Shown: positions 27,272 through 40,167, counted from the first letter of the stretch. The stretch: 64,000 nt of DNA from Polyodon spathula (GCF_017654505.1 NC_054549.1:28321647-28385646); one strand, 5' to 3'. Notes: a model not told the origin generated them from the letters alone. Made by a program: numbers and translations.

Positions 27272-27506
27272 GTTGTTATTATTATTTGTTTATTTAGCAG
27301 ACACCTTTATCTAAGGTACTTATAGAGACTAGGGTGTGTGAACTATGCCAGCTACAGAGTCACTTACAGCAATGACTCACCTGAAGGACAGAGTACAAGG
27401 AGGTTGAGTGACTTGCTCAGGGTCACACAGTTAGTGAGCCAGGATTTGAACCAGGGATTTTCTGGTTACAATCCCTTTTCTTTAACCACTGGACCACACA
27501 GCCTCC
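27272..27506 (+). repeat. SINE with MIR/L2-like 3' segment
   Basis: The copy contains TTTAGCAGACACCTTTATCT, then GAGTGACTTGCTCAGGGTCA, CACAGTTAGTGAGCCAGGAT, TTGAACCAGGGATTTTCTGG and TTTAACCACTGGACCACACA ending GCCTCCT. The GTCACACAG...GGATTTGAACC...TAACCACTGGACC order is the conserved tail shared by MIR SINEs and L2-type LINEs. A short ATT repeat sits at its left edge. Confidence 0.75.
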
Positions 27507-28526
27507 TGCAATTTCTGGAAAATGCTTTTTAGTCAGCTAGGTTTTCTTCAGAAAAATAGTACAATGTTATCCTAATGATATATTACAAACCTCTCTATAG
27601 GTTTTTCTTAATCCCATATGAATTTAACTAAATTCTTTATGTACACATCAGTAATGCATTTCAAAGAAGTGTTCAAAGTGGAATACATACAATGTGTAAA
27701 GCTACAGTATCCATAAGAACCCAGAACGCATATGTGGTTGATTTTTGTGAATTCGTTCTAATCTGATCATGGGATTGATGTTCACTAAGGAGAGTGGCGA
27801 TAGGTTATGAGTTGCTGCTTTAGCTCCCCATAGGGATCTTACTGTGACACCTCAGAGTTATGAATACCAATCAATGGCAGAGATAGAAATAAGCACTAGG
27901 TGGCAGTGTTGATGAGCTGTCACAGTCTTTTACTCATGGTGCTTGACAGTAACCACATCAGGTGTCGGAGCTGTATTCAAGATGGGTACTGAATACATTT
28001 TAAAATTTTCTTTTTATGATGTTTTTATGCTCCAGCAGGCTTGTGATAAACAGGGCTCGAGATATCTTTGTCCAGAGGAGAAACAATAACAAAATACCCA
28101 GGGAATTTTACTGGAAATATTATAATTTTTCAGGTATTTTACATACTGGTCTGTTGTCATGGATACATAATGGCAAACCCTGTTTTGTAGGCTGGTTCAG
28201 AATATAAACATCACAAAATCATTTTGTAATGTGCAATATACATTTACAGTTCAAAGTATTATTAATGTATTCATGTTTATCGTGTGCATTAGGCTTGTTT
28301 TTGTTGTAATGTGCCAATATTAGTGAGCACCAGTCTGCCACATGTGAATAAACTGGAGTGCTGTGTATATTGACTGATGTAAATAATAATAATAATAGGG
28401 CCTTGAAATCATTTATTACGTGTAACCCGAGTACATTTTACTCCATTTGTTACTGGCTCAGACACTGACATTGAACTTGACACCAGTAAAGAAATACCAG
28501 TAACTATGATTTGCTGCCATGGCTGG
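27507..28526. other. Intergenic DNA, no gene recognised
   Basis: Unique-looking AT-rich DNA with a short AAT repeat near 28383-28396. Nothing coding supported. Confidence 0.45.
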
Positions 28527-28540
28527 GTTGCCAAGGAAAC
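28527..28540 (+). promoter_or_regulatory. RFX-type X-box motif
   Basis: GTTGCCAAGGAAAC matches the RFX X-box consensus (GTNRCC-N-RGYAAC type) with at most one deviation. It sits in a locally GC-richer patch (28510-28620) of the gene-poor region. Binding is not shown by sequence alone. Confidence 0.4.
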
Positions 28541-30954
28541 CTTGGAATGGAGCCCAGGACCACTGGGTGCTGATACAGGTTTATAACTCTCTGCAAGGTA
28601 ATCAAGGCGAGAGCCAGGAGTATGACAAATGCCTCATTCAGTTGAGAGTTTATTTAACAGGGTGATTCAGACCCATAGGGCTCACGTTGACCCTTGTATT
28701 ATGTTATTACCACACACTGACAAGAGACATGATTGTATACATTTTCAACTTCCTCTTAACACTTAACTGTTAACTCTTTAGTTTCCTCCATATAAACAGT
28801 GACAGGCTGGAATATTTAAAGCTGTCAAGTGGCTCAGGTATTCCTACAGTATTAGAACCACTGTCCAATTGTTCAATTTTACATTTAAAATGTTTTGGTG
28901 TCACTGTTTAATACACTTCTACAGTTTGCTTCAACAGAAAGCAGACCATCTGGTTTGTCTCAATTCAGCCCTAAAAGGTTGTCTAAAACAGACACAAACC
29001 TGCTGAAACCTGCTTGACATTATATTGAATGTCAGGAAGCCAACCCACCCCACCCTGCACCCCCCCCCCCCCCCCCCCCACCAAAAAAAAAAAAAAATAG
29101 AAAAATGATATAACCTATTTAAAAGTGTAACACAATATCTTAAGTACCAGTGGCCCTCCTTTGTCATCTACCATTGTAAACCTACCTCGTTTCAACGCCA
29201 CTCCTTGGAAATCCCCATCTTGCGACGACTGATTTGTTTTGTAATGTAACCAGGGTCTGCAGTGTCTTGCTTTCTGTCAGGAAAATCATCTGGAAGTGGA
29301 GCAGCACTCTCATTTGCCTCAAAAACCATGGCGAGCTCATAGTGGGGAGATCAAGTACAGCAAGGAAAAAATAATAAATCAAGATATCCCATGTTGTTAC
29401 AGTTGGATGCTCTGTAACAATGCAGTCTCCCATACTGACTGTACCATGCTTTATTATTGTTTTATCTTGCATGGGGCAATTTAGTATCCACTATCATGCC
29501 TCCCAACAATTTAACACACCAAATGGTTGTTTCTACCAGTTCTATGGCTGCCTAACTACCAGCAAAGGGCTCTAGGCCTCATATATACTTGACCATGTTA
29601 CACGCAACGTGGCTCGGCCCCTTTGCATAAAATTGCCTCACTGATGTGCTTGATAGCATCTGCTTTAGTAAAACCTTGTTTTAGTCACCTCAGTAAAAAG
29701 GCCACTTCGTTACAGGCCTGATTTGCATCTATTGACAGTATTCAGTGTAACAGAGTGGATGCTGCAAGCTCATCTTCTCACCGACGGGACGAGTCCGTAA
29801 CAACAGTGTATCACACAACACTGCCCGTTACATTAGCAGTCCCAAATGTAAAATCAGTGTTAAATGACCAAACCCTCTGATGTTTCAACCTTCAGTAATC
29901 CCCCCCCCCCCTTGTTGGTCCCTTGACTGGCCTTTCAATGCCTTTCCAAATGTGGTCAAGCCCTGTATAAAACTAGCACTTAGGACATAATAGCAGACTA
30001 ACTCTGTCTGGAAAACTAATAAGAAAGCATATCAAATTTATTCTGGTGCTGTATATCTGAAACAGTTGAGCTTTTAGCTGGGGTTTGGCTTGTGAATGGT
30101 ATTTAGTGTTTTGTTATTGCTAAATGTAATATGCAGCTGGTGTGGTCATCGCATTTTGTTAAAGTTTTTGCTTGTGAGCAGTCACACCCTAACCATGTTT
30201 ATTGTGAGTTTTATTACCCTTGAATAGAATACCCACAAAGGAAAAAAAAAAAAAAAAAAAAAAACTAATGTCATAGTGACATTTCAGTGAACAACAACAT
30301 TGAAGAACCTGGCACTGCTTCGTTTGGGTCTGGTTAACCAAGGAATAAAATGGCGGTTTTGGAATGAATTCATTCCAAATGATTCTATGTACTTAAACAC
30401 TTTTTTATGGGTTTGTAGTTTACTGTAATACTAGCAGATGTAATTGCACGACAGACAACAGTTATTGATATATACTGCCTTTAAATATATTGTTTAATTA
30501 TTTAGCTTTACTTTGGTACACTTACAATTTCCAAAACAAAATAAAAAAAAAAAAAAAAAAAAAAACTTTATGGCCATATCATAAATGAATTTTCAAATAA
30601 AAATACCTAGATTTTTATTCCTCGTAAAATTCTTCCTACTTTCTAAAAACTGACTTGATTTGACTACTAACTGTGTTCACTACTGGAATAAGCACAGCTG
30701 AGCTTTTAGAGAATTTTACAGCAGCAAGGAGTGTATGGGTTCCACCCCCTACCCGAGTTTCCAGAGGTGACCTCTAAAATTAAAGGGTTAATTCAATCCA
30801 GGTTGATTCCCTAGTACTGTAAAATGCTTTTTTTTTTTTTTGTTATGTGGGTGCCACTGTTTTATATTTTAGCAAGTTATTTATATGTATGAGACTGTAT
30901 ATTCAGTGCTCTGGAATTATATAGGTCTTTGGTGTTAAAAGAACTGTAAGAGCC
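28541..30954. other. Intergenic DNA with homopolymer tracts
   Basis: Contains a 20-base C tract next to an A tract (29060-29097), a C tract near 29899-29911, and A tracts near 30241-30264 and 30543-30565 that may mark old retroposon tails. No gene recognised. Confidence 0.45.
30358..30379. other. 22-bp perfect palindrome with paired GGAATG/CATTCC
   Basis: The core GGAATGAATTCATTCC (30361-30376) is a perfect palindrome that extends 3 bp more on each side. It places two TEAD (M-CAT, CATTCC) half motifs head to head around AATT. Confidence 0.5.
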
Positions 30955-31570
30955 TGTGACAAAGTGCCCACCCCTGTGTATATTATCTGTTATGTGTTAA
31001 GTGGGGTGTGTTTAAATGTTGGTGTATAGACATTGGTACACGGGATATAAACGGGTCTGTGTAACACGAGTGTTTAAAAATGTATACGTGTATTTAGGCA
31101 CGAGGATTGCACAGCACTTCATGTGCAAGTAAAATGTAATAATATGTGAGCACGAGGAATTGCACTTTATTAATTCACGTGCTGGGATTTAAGTGAATAA
31201 TTAATTGGTAATTGAATCCCAGCACAACAGTATATATAGATGCACGTCACATTTCACTCACTCGGGGTTGGTATTCGGTGAGTGGAGAACGGGATAGGAG
31301 ACGGAGGTAAAAGCAATAAGAATAGTAGTCATTGTTAAATAGAAGCTCACAGTGTTTGTTAGTCCGTCCATTGTTTGTTTTGTTTAGTCCGTTTTGTTTG
31401 TCTCTTATTTTGGCATAGAGTGCCGTGTCCTGTTGTTTTCTGTTTGTTCAACTGTTTTATTTTACAATAAACCAGCGCAAGCAAGCGCCATCATCATTTC
31501 ACATCATCTGTCTTTGTATATTTCGTTCCTTCCTGGTTCTGACTCCGCCCACATGGCCGTCTTTGTGACA
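30955..31570 (+). mobile_element. Solo LTR 1 (family TGTGACAAAG...CTTTGTGACA)
   Basis: The 616-bp unit has near-perfect short terminal inverted repeats (TGTGACAAAG / CTTTGTGACA). It contains a TATA box (TATATATAGA at 31231), a hairpin just upstream of it (31179-31225), a second small stem after it (31255-31284) and AATAAA near 31468. It is related to solo LTR 2. The 5-bp flanks (GAGCC and CTGCC) match at only 3 positions, so the target duplication has decayed or the LTR arose by recombination. No internal gag-pol region is adjacent. Confidence 0.85.
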
Positions 31571-33223
31571 CTGCCATATACCAAATTCCCAATTTAAGAC
31601 ACTTTGAATTCAATATTTATTTTGAGTGGAACTATAGTACAAAAAGCCCATGACGAACAAATCACATATTAGCTGTGTGTTGTTAGCTGGAAAATGTGAC
31701 CCATTTGGCTGGGGCCTATGGGTATTATTCTTAAGCAAGAAGTCTTATTAAAAATATAAATCATAAAATGAGTTGCCTCTAGAGATACCGTCTTACACTT
31801 GTCATTTTCACACGGTTCTTCAGTTCATTGGAATTTGCCCCTGAATGGAAACTGTGTGAAGGCTGTCTAAAACATTTACAGTTTGATTGATTGAGCCTTA
31901 AAATAAGAGACCACTCCCATGTAACTTTATACATACTTTAAAAGAGAAAAATACATTCTTTTGCCTGGTGGATGGTTTTCCAAATACTTTTTTTTGAATA
32001 ACGCACACAAAAGTGACAGTTAGTTCAACGACATCTGTCCTAGCTTTGCAACACTAGGCTGGAGGCAGGGCAGGAAACGCACAGACTGTGACAACGTGAG
32101 TTTACCCAAACGACCCCATAAACCTGCCTTAAGGAGGCTAACGTCTTTGAGGTATGAAAAAAAGAAAATCTCTGTCCACCTACTCCTCTGTTTTGTGAAT
32201 TGCTGCCAAGCTGTCTGGTTCCAATGGTGCTGAACTGTGTAGTGGTTCCTGGTGATGTATGCTGGGCTGCTGTGCAGATGGATTAGCAGCAATCATGGAA
32301 CTTCACAGGCCTTCAGAAACAAAAGATTACTGTGCAGTTTAACCCCAATATAAACTCTACTGTTCTGAGGGCATTTTCAGGACACACTTCTAATTAGAAA
32401 TCAGTGCTCAATTTGTGCTGTACGTGCTCACACCCACACCTGAAGCAAACTGATCCATTACAGTGTTGTTTGGACTTTTTTTAAAAAAGAAAAAAAAAAT
32501 CCATATTATCCATATTACTAGAATACAAAATAACCAGATATTGCAGCATGGTTTATTTGTTAGATATGAGTTATGAGGTTAGTTATATGGAATGTGCATT
32601 TCATTTCTACTTATTTTTTGATGTTTTTCAGCCATTCAAAAACAGCATAGGCTATAAAATATGTTTTCAAAACTCTCATTAGCATACGATGACAGTGGTA
32701 GGTGTTTGATTTGATCAAGCTATACCCCACCAGGATAAACCACAGCTGGATTTCTAGAGCAGATTTCAGTACCAGAGAATCCAACACTGATTGCATGAAC
32801 TAGAACTCTGTGGATTCCCCAGGATTAAATCTAGAAGGATCTCTCAGTGCTATAATATATTTTCAACCCCATTGAGCTCTTCCACATTACTTAATTTGAT
32901 GGAGGTACTTTATTTCCTCTCCCTATTCCTGTTTTTACATCTAGTATGTCCAATATTAAGCAACACAGGAAGTGAACTCATTGTGTTATAGTAGGGAAAG
33001 TACAAGAGTCTATACGATGGGAATTGCACCTGAAAGTGATGATAAAAATTTAAAAAAAAAAATACTATATAGCGGTTTCATCATTAATGGAGCGACCATT
33101 GCAGAAATTAACTTGTCTGTCGCCACATTCTTATTTTCTGTCATTACTGGACTTGATCTTTTGATACATAAACACAGTCTGTAAATGCATCTGGCTCAAC
33201 CAATCACATCTTTCATACCTATC
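31571..33223. other. DNA between the two related solo LTRs
   Basis: These 1.65 kb show no gag, protease or reverse transcriptase reading frames. The right LTR has its own target duplication, so this is ordinary flanking DNA, not the body of one element. Confidence 0.6.
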
Positions 33224-33831
33224 TGTGGCAAAGTGCCCCGCCTCTGTGTGTATTTTGTGTTGTATGTTGTGTGTTAATGTTGGTGTATAGTCATTGGTAC
33301 ACGGGATATAAACCGGTCTGTTTAACACAAGTGTTTCAAATGTATATTTGTATTTAGGCACGAGGATTACACAGCACTTCATGTGCAAGTAAAATGTAAT
33401 AATATGTGGGCATGGGGAATTGCACTATTAATTCACGTGCAGTTGTACCGCGACTCCAATTGAATGATTGATTAGCAATAGAGTCTCTGTACAGCTGCAT
33501 AAAAGCAGCTTGTTTTCACTCACCCGGGGTTGTGTGTTCAGCGAGTGTAGAACGGGTTTGGAGACGGAGGTTATAATAATAATAGTAATAATAGTTAATA
33601 GTTCAAATATCAGCTCATCGTGTTTCTCTGTGTAGTCCGTTTTGTTTGTCTCTTTAATTTGGCGAAAGTGCCGTGTCCTGTGTTTTTGTTTGTTACAGCC
33701 TTTTTATTTACTGTTCTGTTCATTCATTAAACGCTGAGCGAAACCAATCGGACAGCTCCACCCACCTCTCTGTTTATTTCCTGGTTCCTACTTCTGGTCT
33801 GACTTCACCCACTACAGCCGTCTTTGTGACA
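33224..33831 (+). mobile_element. Solo LTR 2, same family as 30955-31570, with 5-bp target duplication
   Basis: The 608-bp unit starts TGTGGCAAAGTGCC and ends CTTTGTGACA, flanked by CTATC on both sides (33219-33223 and 33832-33836). It matches LTR 1 closely outside the hairpin and promoter-proximal segment. It has a TATA-like CATAAAAG at 33498-33505 and a hairpin at 33438-33499. The clean 5-bp duplication shows an independent insertion followed by LTR-LTR recombination. Confidence 0.9.
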
Positions 33832-35159
33832 CTATCTCAAGAACAGCTGCTGTAAAAAAAACCTCAGTGACCCATCCACTGAACCTTCACCTGCTTTTGT
33901 TCACTACAATCAGGAATGAAACATAATTGCACAATGATGACCTTGACCTAATGCCTAAAGCTCAATAACCTAATCCCACCCACCTCATCATACACCTAGC
34001 ACTTTTGACAAAACAATCCCAAATTCAACTTTAATGAGAGACCTTCAGGCCCCTTTCTGTTTGGAAAAGATTCACATGACCTACACCCCCTCCCCTGTTT
34101 AATGCTGATGCTGGACTAATTCATGAATTGTTTCTGATGGCCTTGCCAGTCCCATTGGAATGCGTTTTATTGGTTGATAGCGCATTGTGTCAAGAGAATC
34201 TTTCAAGGGCATTGCTATATATTAGTCCTTCTGTGTGACAGGCATCTACAATAATGGTATCCACTTGTAGCAAGGACAATGCAGTAAATGCCACCATCAT
34301 AAATATTTAACCCTGTTGAAACAAAAGGTGGTTCTTTAGATGAACTGAATGGCATGGTCTCTGGTTGTGACTAAAAATGAACAGATGAATAGACTTGGAT
34401 GTGCCCGCCATTTCCTCATGTCATCAGTTGTAACAGTAGTGAAAGGGTAACTAGCTTCAAATATAATTTCAATTCAGTAAACCTTTTTGTGATGTTTCCA
34501 ATCAATCTGAGTGCTTAGAGAATCCTAAGTTATATAAAACACAATTTTGGATCAAGAGAACTCAAACCACAGAATGATTGCAGACAACATAAAGATGTAA
34601 GGGTAAGTAAAAATAAATAAATATAATTTTAAAAAGTTTTCCTTACTTTGCAACAGCTCTTCGCAAAAGTCCCTTGGCATTTTGCTGTATATCGTTGTGT
34701 TTCACAAATATTGGAGGATGATGGTAAATGTAGTTCTAAAAAGTCCATGTTGGCACATGGGAAGACATCTTGAGGCAGGGGAGGCAGGGAAGGCAATTTA
34801 AAAGTTTAAAAAAGTGTACAAAAATAAAAATTTTAAACAATACACACACCTTACATAAACAGTTGTAGCAACACATGAGAACATGTAACAATAAAATAAA
34901 AAGGTCAATGAGCCCTTTAAGTGGCTGTATGACAGCTATATTTAGATCCACCCACATAGACCCATGTGTTGTAGTTCAAACTCACTCTAATGGTCCAGCA
35001 AAAAATAAGACGATCTTACCTACAGGACAGGTATCAGGATGCATCTGTTTGTTTATATTTAATATATTTCCATATCCTGAATAAAAAAAAACAAATAAAT
35101 GAAAGAAAATATTTCCTTCACAATAAAGAGGACCAGTTAGATATTAATAACGTTACAAA
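33832..35159. other. Intergenic DNA, no gene recognised
   Basis: No coding potential seen. The stretch near 34860-34880 (CAGTTGTAGCAACACATGAG) resembles an arm segment of the 14.4-kb MITE and may be a degraded relative. Confidence 0.4.
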
Positions 35160-35700
35160 AATAGTATAGCGAACAATATTTTCATATCTGTTTACCTGTC
35201 ATGCAATTCCATATGCAGCTTTCAAATGTGAGGTTTCTGAAGGAACATGACCTTTTTCATTGTTTTAAACTATACCTGGTACTACACCAGATGAAGAAAA
35301 GTTCTCAGTTTGCTTGCTTCCCTTCAAGGTTATATTTGCACTTCCTGGGTCATTTCACCTTGGCAGTGTCTTTGGGTAAAACATTTAAACGGATGTAAAG
35401 GATGTTGGTGTTAGGGGAAGCAGGTGATTGGTTACTAACAAGAAAGACAGTCCTGAAGGGGTGGGGACAGTTTCACTGTCAGGTAAAATAACCCTGAAAA
35501 ACTATCAGAAAGCAGGGTTGCATTTTTTTTTAACCTAGTGTAATACCAGATAAAGTTTTAAAATGAAAACACATGTTTCCTAATACAGATTTCTTTTAAG
35601 ACTACACATTTGAGACATAAGGTGAATGGAGTTGCATAGCGTGGAAAGCAATGTGGAATTATTTTGCGAGATACAATCGCTTTAATAAGAAGATGGATTT
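35160..35700. mobile_element. Imperfect palindromic (foldback) element, family A
   Basis: The left arm (35160-35300), read on the minus strand, matches the right arm (35540-35700) in order: GTGTARTACCAGRTA, a GTTTTAAAA run, CATGTTYCT, CACATTTGA, and a GCAT segment. The centre near 35430 contains TTGGTTACTAAC. Related arms occur at 2.9, 20.5 and 56.3 kb. No coding sequence and no clear terminal duplication found, so the superfamily is open. Confidence 0.65.
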
Positions 35701-36307
35701 GAAAGCAGTTGTTAGGACTCCTGTGAGGATTATTAACTAATGCATTGGACTAAAATAGAACAGTGCACTGCAATTTGCATTACCTTTAATGACAAAAATG
35801 TATTTGTAACTGAGAGATACCTACTTCCATAGATAGATATAAATTTTATATTGATAATTTAATTTTGTCTATTTGTTGATGCCGTGGAATTCAATGAGTC
35901 ACACTTGGGGTTGTATCTCTCATCTCTCTCAGGGGCAGATTACAAATACTCAGCTTATAAATGTCCAGGAAATAAGTTTAGAGGAAAATAAGACTTAAAC
36001 ATTATTATCTGTAAGCTTGGTAGCCATTCTTATTTATAGATATATTCATATTTAATGTGGACCTTACTTTAACAAAAATACATTTCAATGAAATGCATGC
36101 ATTAAGATGAACTGCAGGTGAGCAGCTCTTGGTCATATGAAAATAAGTTAGAGTGCAGACTGGTAGATCAGTCTTACTAAGTGTTGGAGCCAGCTGGGCT
36201 GAGGACATGGTATTTATGGAGGACTTCATTTGGATCATTTCGTAACTGTTTAAAGCTTTTGCCTTTATTGGAACATACCAAAATAAGTTGTATTTTTCCA
36301 GAGCATA

Positions 36308-36548
36308 TTTTTGTGGTCAAATTTAGATTTGCTTTTTGGCCTCCAGCGCCAACACAGTGCCAAAAGAATACCACTTTGGGAACGAGTCCTGTCTCTTCAG
36401 GGGGGCAAGTCTTAAAACTAAATTGTTTTTTTGTGGTCAAATTTAGATTTGCTTTTTGGCCTCCAGCGCCAACACAGTGCCAAAAGAATACCACTTTGGG
36501 AACGAGTCCTGTCTCTTCAGGGGGGCAAGTCTTAAAACTAAATTGTTT
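36308..36548. repeat. Perfect tandem duplication, 120-bp unit, two copies
   Basis: Bases 36308-36428 recur at 36428-36548 with a 120-bp period and no mismatch. The unit contains GGCCTCCAGCGCCAACACAG and CGAGTCCTGTCTCTTCAGGG. Because 120 is a multiple of 3, open frames run through it on both strands (105 and 146 codons). I see no recognisable protein and treat them as by-products. Confidence 0.97.
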
Positions 36549-38315
36549 CTGGCTTTACAATGCATTACAATTTGAAAAAAAAAAAAAGATTTGTGAAGTG
36601 GATCCCTTGAGAGAGACTTAACCGAAATGTCTGCCACTGCCAAGAGACTCTTTCAGAGAGACAGCACAGCTGACAGGAAGCCTGTTTTATGTGTGATATA
36701 TACCAGTCACTCGGTACAAATTGTTCTCAGTTTCCTTGTTGTTGCTATGCACGTTTTTGGTGTGCACCCAAAATGGATTCTTGGAAGCCTTGCCAGTTGT
36801 GTAGTGTGGGCATCCTGTAAACTTCTTTAAACAAGTCATCAGATACAATGCACAAAGGCTACAATACCGTCCATAAAAATCTTAGTGCATTCCTTTCATA
36901 GAAACAGTGGTCTTGCTTGTTAGAGATGAAATGGAATGTGCCTGTTTATGAAAGAAAAAAATAGTGATATAAATTCTAACTGGTAAGCCTACTTTTGCCT
37001 TGAATTTATTTTACAAGGCTGTTTTTAGGTTTCAATTAAAATTCCATGACAGCTCTATAAACTCAAAATGTAATCGTGTGCTTTTTTCTCTTACATAATT
37101 TATATACTATTGGAAGGTAGCTATAGTTATACGTGGTCATGGCGTTTACAGTTAGACCGACACCATCAGTATTTATTTCGGTCAGTGCGTTGTGGTTTTT
37201 AGAGCTTTGTAAATTACAATACATGCTTGTGGGTGTTATGCTAAGGTGTTTATTTAGCAAGTATTTGAATGCAATCTTGGTTGCAAAATGTTGCATTTGC
37301 CGTCTAAGAAATCAGCGTTAATCTTGTAACCTCTGATGTTCAGTTCATGCATGGTCTGCGTTTAAATGGTTTATATGTGAGAAATCATCTGTTTGGCTGG
37401 TTGTGTTTTTGCATACAACAGATTTTATTACATTGCTAGATGAACCTAGCAAGAACCAAATTACTCACTTAAGTCAAATCAGTCAACAAGTTATATGTAA
37501 CTACTGTATACGATGACAAAATGAAAAAAAGAAACAAAAAACATATTTATCTTTACCATATCTCCTCCCATGAGTTTTACATACATTTGACAAATACAGT
37601 GCGACACATGATGTTGAATTTTGTTTTCGTAAACAAAGGGCTATTTTAATCTAAGCTTCAGTGTTTTTAGATCTGACAGTGTTTAGTACAACTGAGCAGA
37701 CCACACTAGAGGCCCAAGTACTACTAACCAAAAACAGGCAGTGTGTTGTTATTGCATTTTTAGGCTAAAATGATTGGAACTCCATAACAACTGAGGTTAC
37801 TATTGTTATACTTTTGTCTGAAAACTAATTAGTGGACTTGTTGATGGTCCTAAGACAGCATGTGCATATTACATTTTTATAATTCATAATTAGGTAAAAA
37901 AAATAAAAATACTTATTCAAATAGTTTCTTGTATTTTAGTTGATCTTTTCGGTAGTTGACTCTTTTCAATGCTAATGACAATGTTTGATAATATGGCACA
38001 AAAAAAAGATATTGGAACTGAATAAGCATTTGTTCGCAAAGGGAGTTTATAGGTTATCATATTTTGTAACACTAAAAGAAACACAGTTTTCCTGGTAAAT
38101 GGAGTCAAATACAAAATAACATAAAATATTGGTGGCGCCTGACATTTCAGCTACTTCTTCATATGGCCTAATAAACAGTCTGTAAAGATGGACTCAAAGC
38201 TCTTGTTGTCTGGTAAACAACTATTTCCTGGAGGCTTTCTTCATTGTCACTGCATTTTCAAATTAAGGGTAAGACTGAAGCACAAATCATATCCACATAA
38301 ATCCTCTTATCAAGA

Positions 38316-38352
<37 letters not shown>

Positions 38353-40167
38353 TGTAAGAGGAGAGTGGGTGATGATAACTAAGCTTTCCCCAGGGAAGAA
38401 AAACAGAGGCCTATAAAATTACTTCCTCCCATGGACTCCAAGTGAATAACATCTAAAAATAAACAGCTATTTAGGTTTGACCGCAAAAACCACAGGAATG
38501 GACAAGGAGCAGCACAAGAATCTGCCAGTTTGAAAGAAACCATTGGGATGTATCCAGAGTCCATTAAAGGTGTCATATTGTGGAGGCAAAGACATGGTTT
38601 AGTGTCTGGGAACTCAAACTAAACTGTTTTAAACCTTTATTAAATGGCAACTTAGGAGGAATAAAAGGATTCTGTAGTTTACTTCAGCTTATTGACAACA
38701 AAAATGTGCAGTCTTTACTAAATGTATTGTCTCATTTAAATGTGATTACTTCAGTGTTCACATCACAGGAGACCAAACAAGTGACCAGTAAGTGATGGTC
38801 ATTCTCTTAAGTGGTAAAGGGGTAAACACTTTTGCATTTTATATGTAAATAATAAAAATGGGAATAAATATAAAAAATGTAACACTTCAACAGTGAATGG
38901 AACTGAAGTGACAGACAAAGGCAAAATCTAATTTGTGATTACACTGTATTAATACCCTTTTTGTATTTGAGCCTCCACATCTGAATACCTAAAGATTGAG
39001 GTTCGAACCATGCAGGGAAGTACCTATTGGGGTCAGGAAAACTTTAGGGCACTGTATTCTTTGGTACAAATCTAAGTCTCTCTGACTCCATCTGTGCAAT
39101 TAAACTGCTGTCAGCTGTTTTAACTATAGGCTCCGCATGCTTTTATTCACAAGAGTAATGTTTCATGCGTGCGTGTGTGAGTGAATGTCAGGATTATAAA
39201 GTCCCAAGGGCTTTCTGTTAAGAAGTTTTAGAATCTTTTTGTGCTTTCAAAATCAGCCTGTTTGTATTTGAAATGGGGGAGAAAAAAAAAAAACATTCCT
39301 TGAGTTTTTCACAAGGATAGACAGATAATGCTTGGAATGATTTTTGCTTTGCACGTTTACAGAAACTGCTTCATTTTGTGCAATATAATCTAAAGAGCAT
39401 TTAAACTAAATCACATTAAGGTCAAAATGTACCATACTACTTGTCTGACTGGCCTAAGAGTTCGATATATCTAGTTTTTTCTGGCAAAGTTTTCTTTTCT
39501 GTTTCTAAGCCTTGACTAGACACAGTTGTCTATAAGATACTATACTAATAACTTGAATCTTATTATAAAACCCCTGAGGATGGGAACAAATACAACAAGC
39601 AGCGCACTTTTAAAAACAAATTGTTTCTGTACTCAAGGACTGACTGAAAATATATGTATAGTGCCCCATTTGGTTTGACTTTTTTACATATCGTTGTTAC
39701 CTTATGTTGTTATAGGGCAGATGATTACGTTATTGGCTAACATAGATTCTCCTATTCAGAAAGACAACAAGTTTCCAAGGGTAATAAATATCCAAATTAT
39801 CTTAAAGTATTATTTTCTTGCGTACATGGAGAATGCAATAGTTATACTCTGGTGTGCATTACAAGCTGTACTTACAGACGACAAGTCAAAGAGAGGTCTA
39901 CTGAGGCCACATGGAGCTATAAAAATAATGGAGAATAATTGAGTACACACAAGAAATGACATACTATGAAAATGTAGATTATGTAAAGTATCCCATTAAA
40001 CAGGAAGATACTAAAAGCAGGATTGGTGGGTGGAAATTGTACCTCTTCAAGACATTGTAGTATCTGCTATTGCTAGTGCACCTGGAATGTAATAAAACAG
40101 TTGAGTCTTTGACATTGAGTGACTAGACTAACTATACTATTTAGGGCATTCTTAATGAGTGATCTGA
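36549..40167. other. Intergenic DNA, no gene recognised
   Basis: Includes a run of 32 Ts (38318-38349). The segment GAGGTTCGAACCATGCAGG near 38998-39016 looks like a pol III B box, but no matching A box is evident, so no tRNA or SINE is called. Confidence 0.45.

Noticed and set aside
29780..29815. Possible hammerhead-type ribozyme (GGGACGAGTCCGTAAC)
   Set aside because: The conserved CUGAUGA and GAAA core elements do not occur in the right order on either strand.
30955..33831. The two related LTRs as the ends of one retrotransposon
   Set aside because: No gag-pol sequence lies between them, they differ in the promoter-proximal segment, and the right one has its own CTATC target duplication.
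36177..36621. 146-codon (+) and 105-codon (-) frames with an internal repeat
   Set aside because: Their length comes from the perfect 120-bp duplication, whose period is a multiple of 3; no known domain and no consistent codon pattern.
38998..39016. tRNA gene suggested by GAGGTTCGAACC
   Set aside because: Only a B-box-like sequence is present; no A box, acceptor stem or cloverleaf can be built around it.
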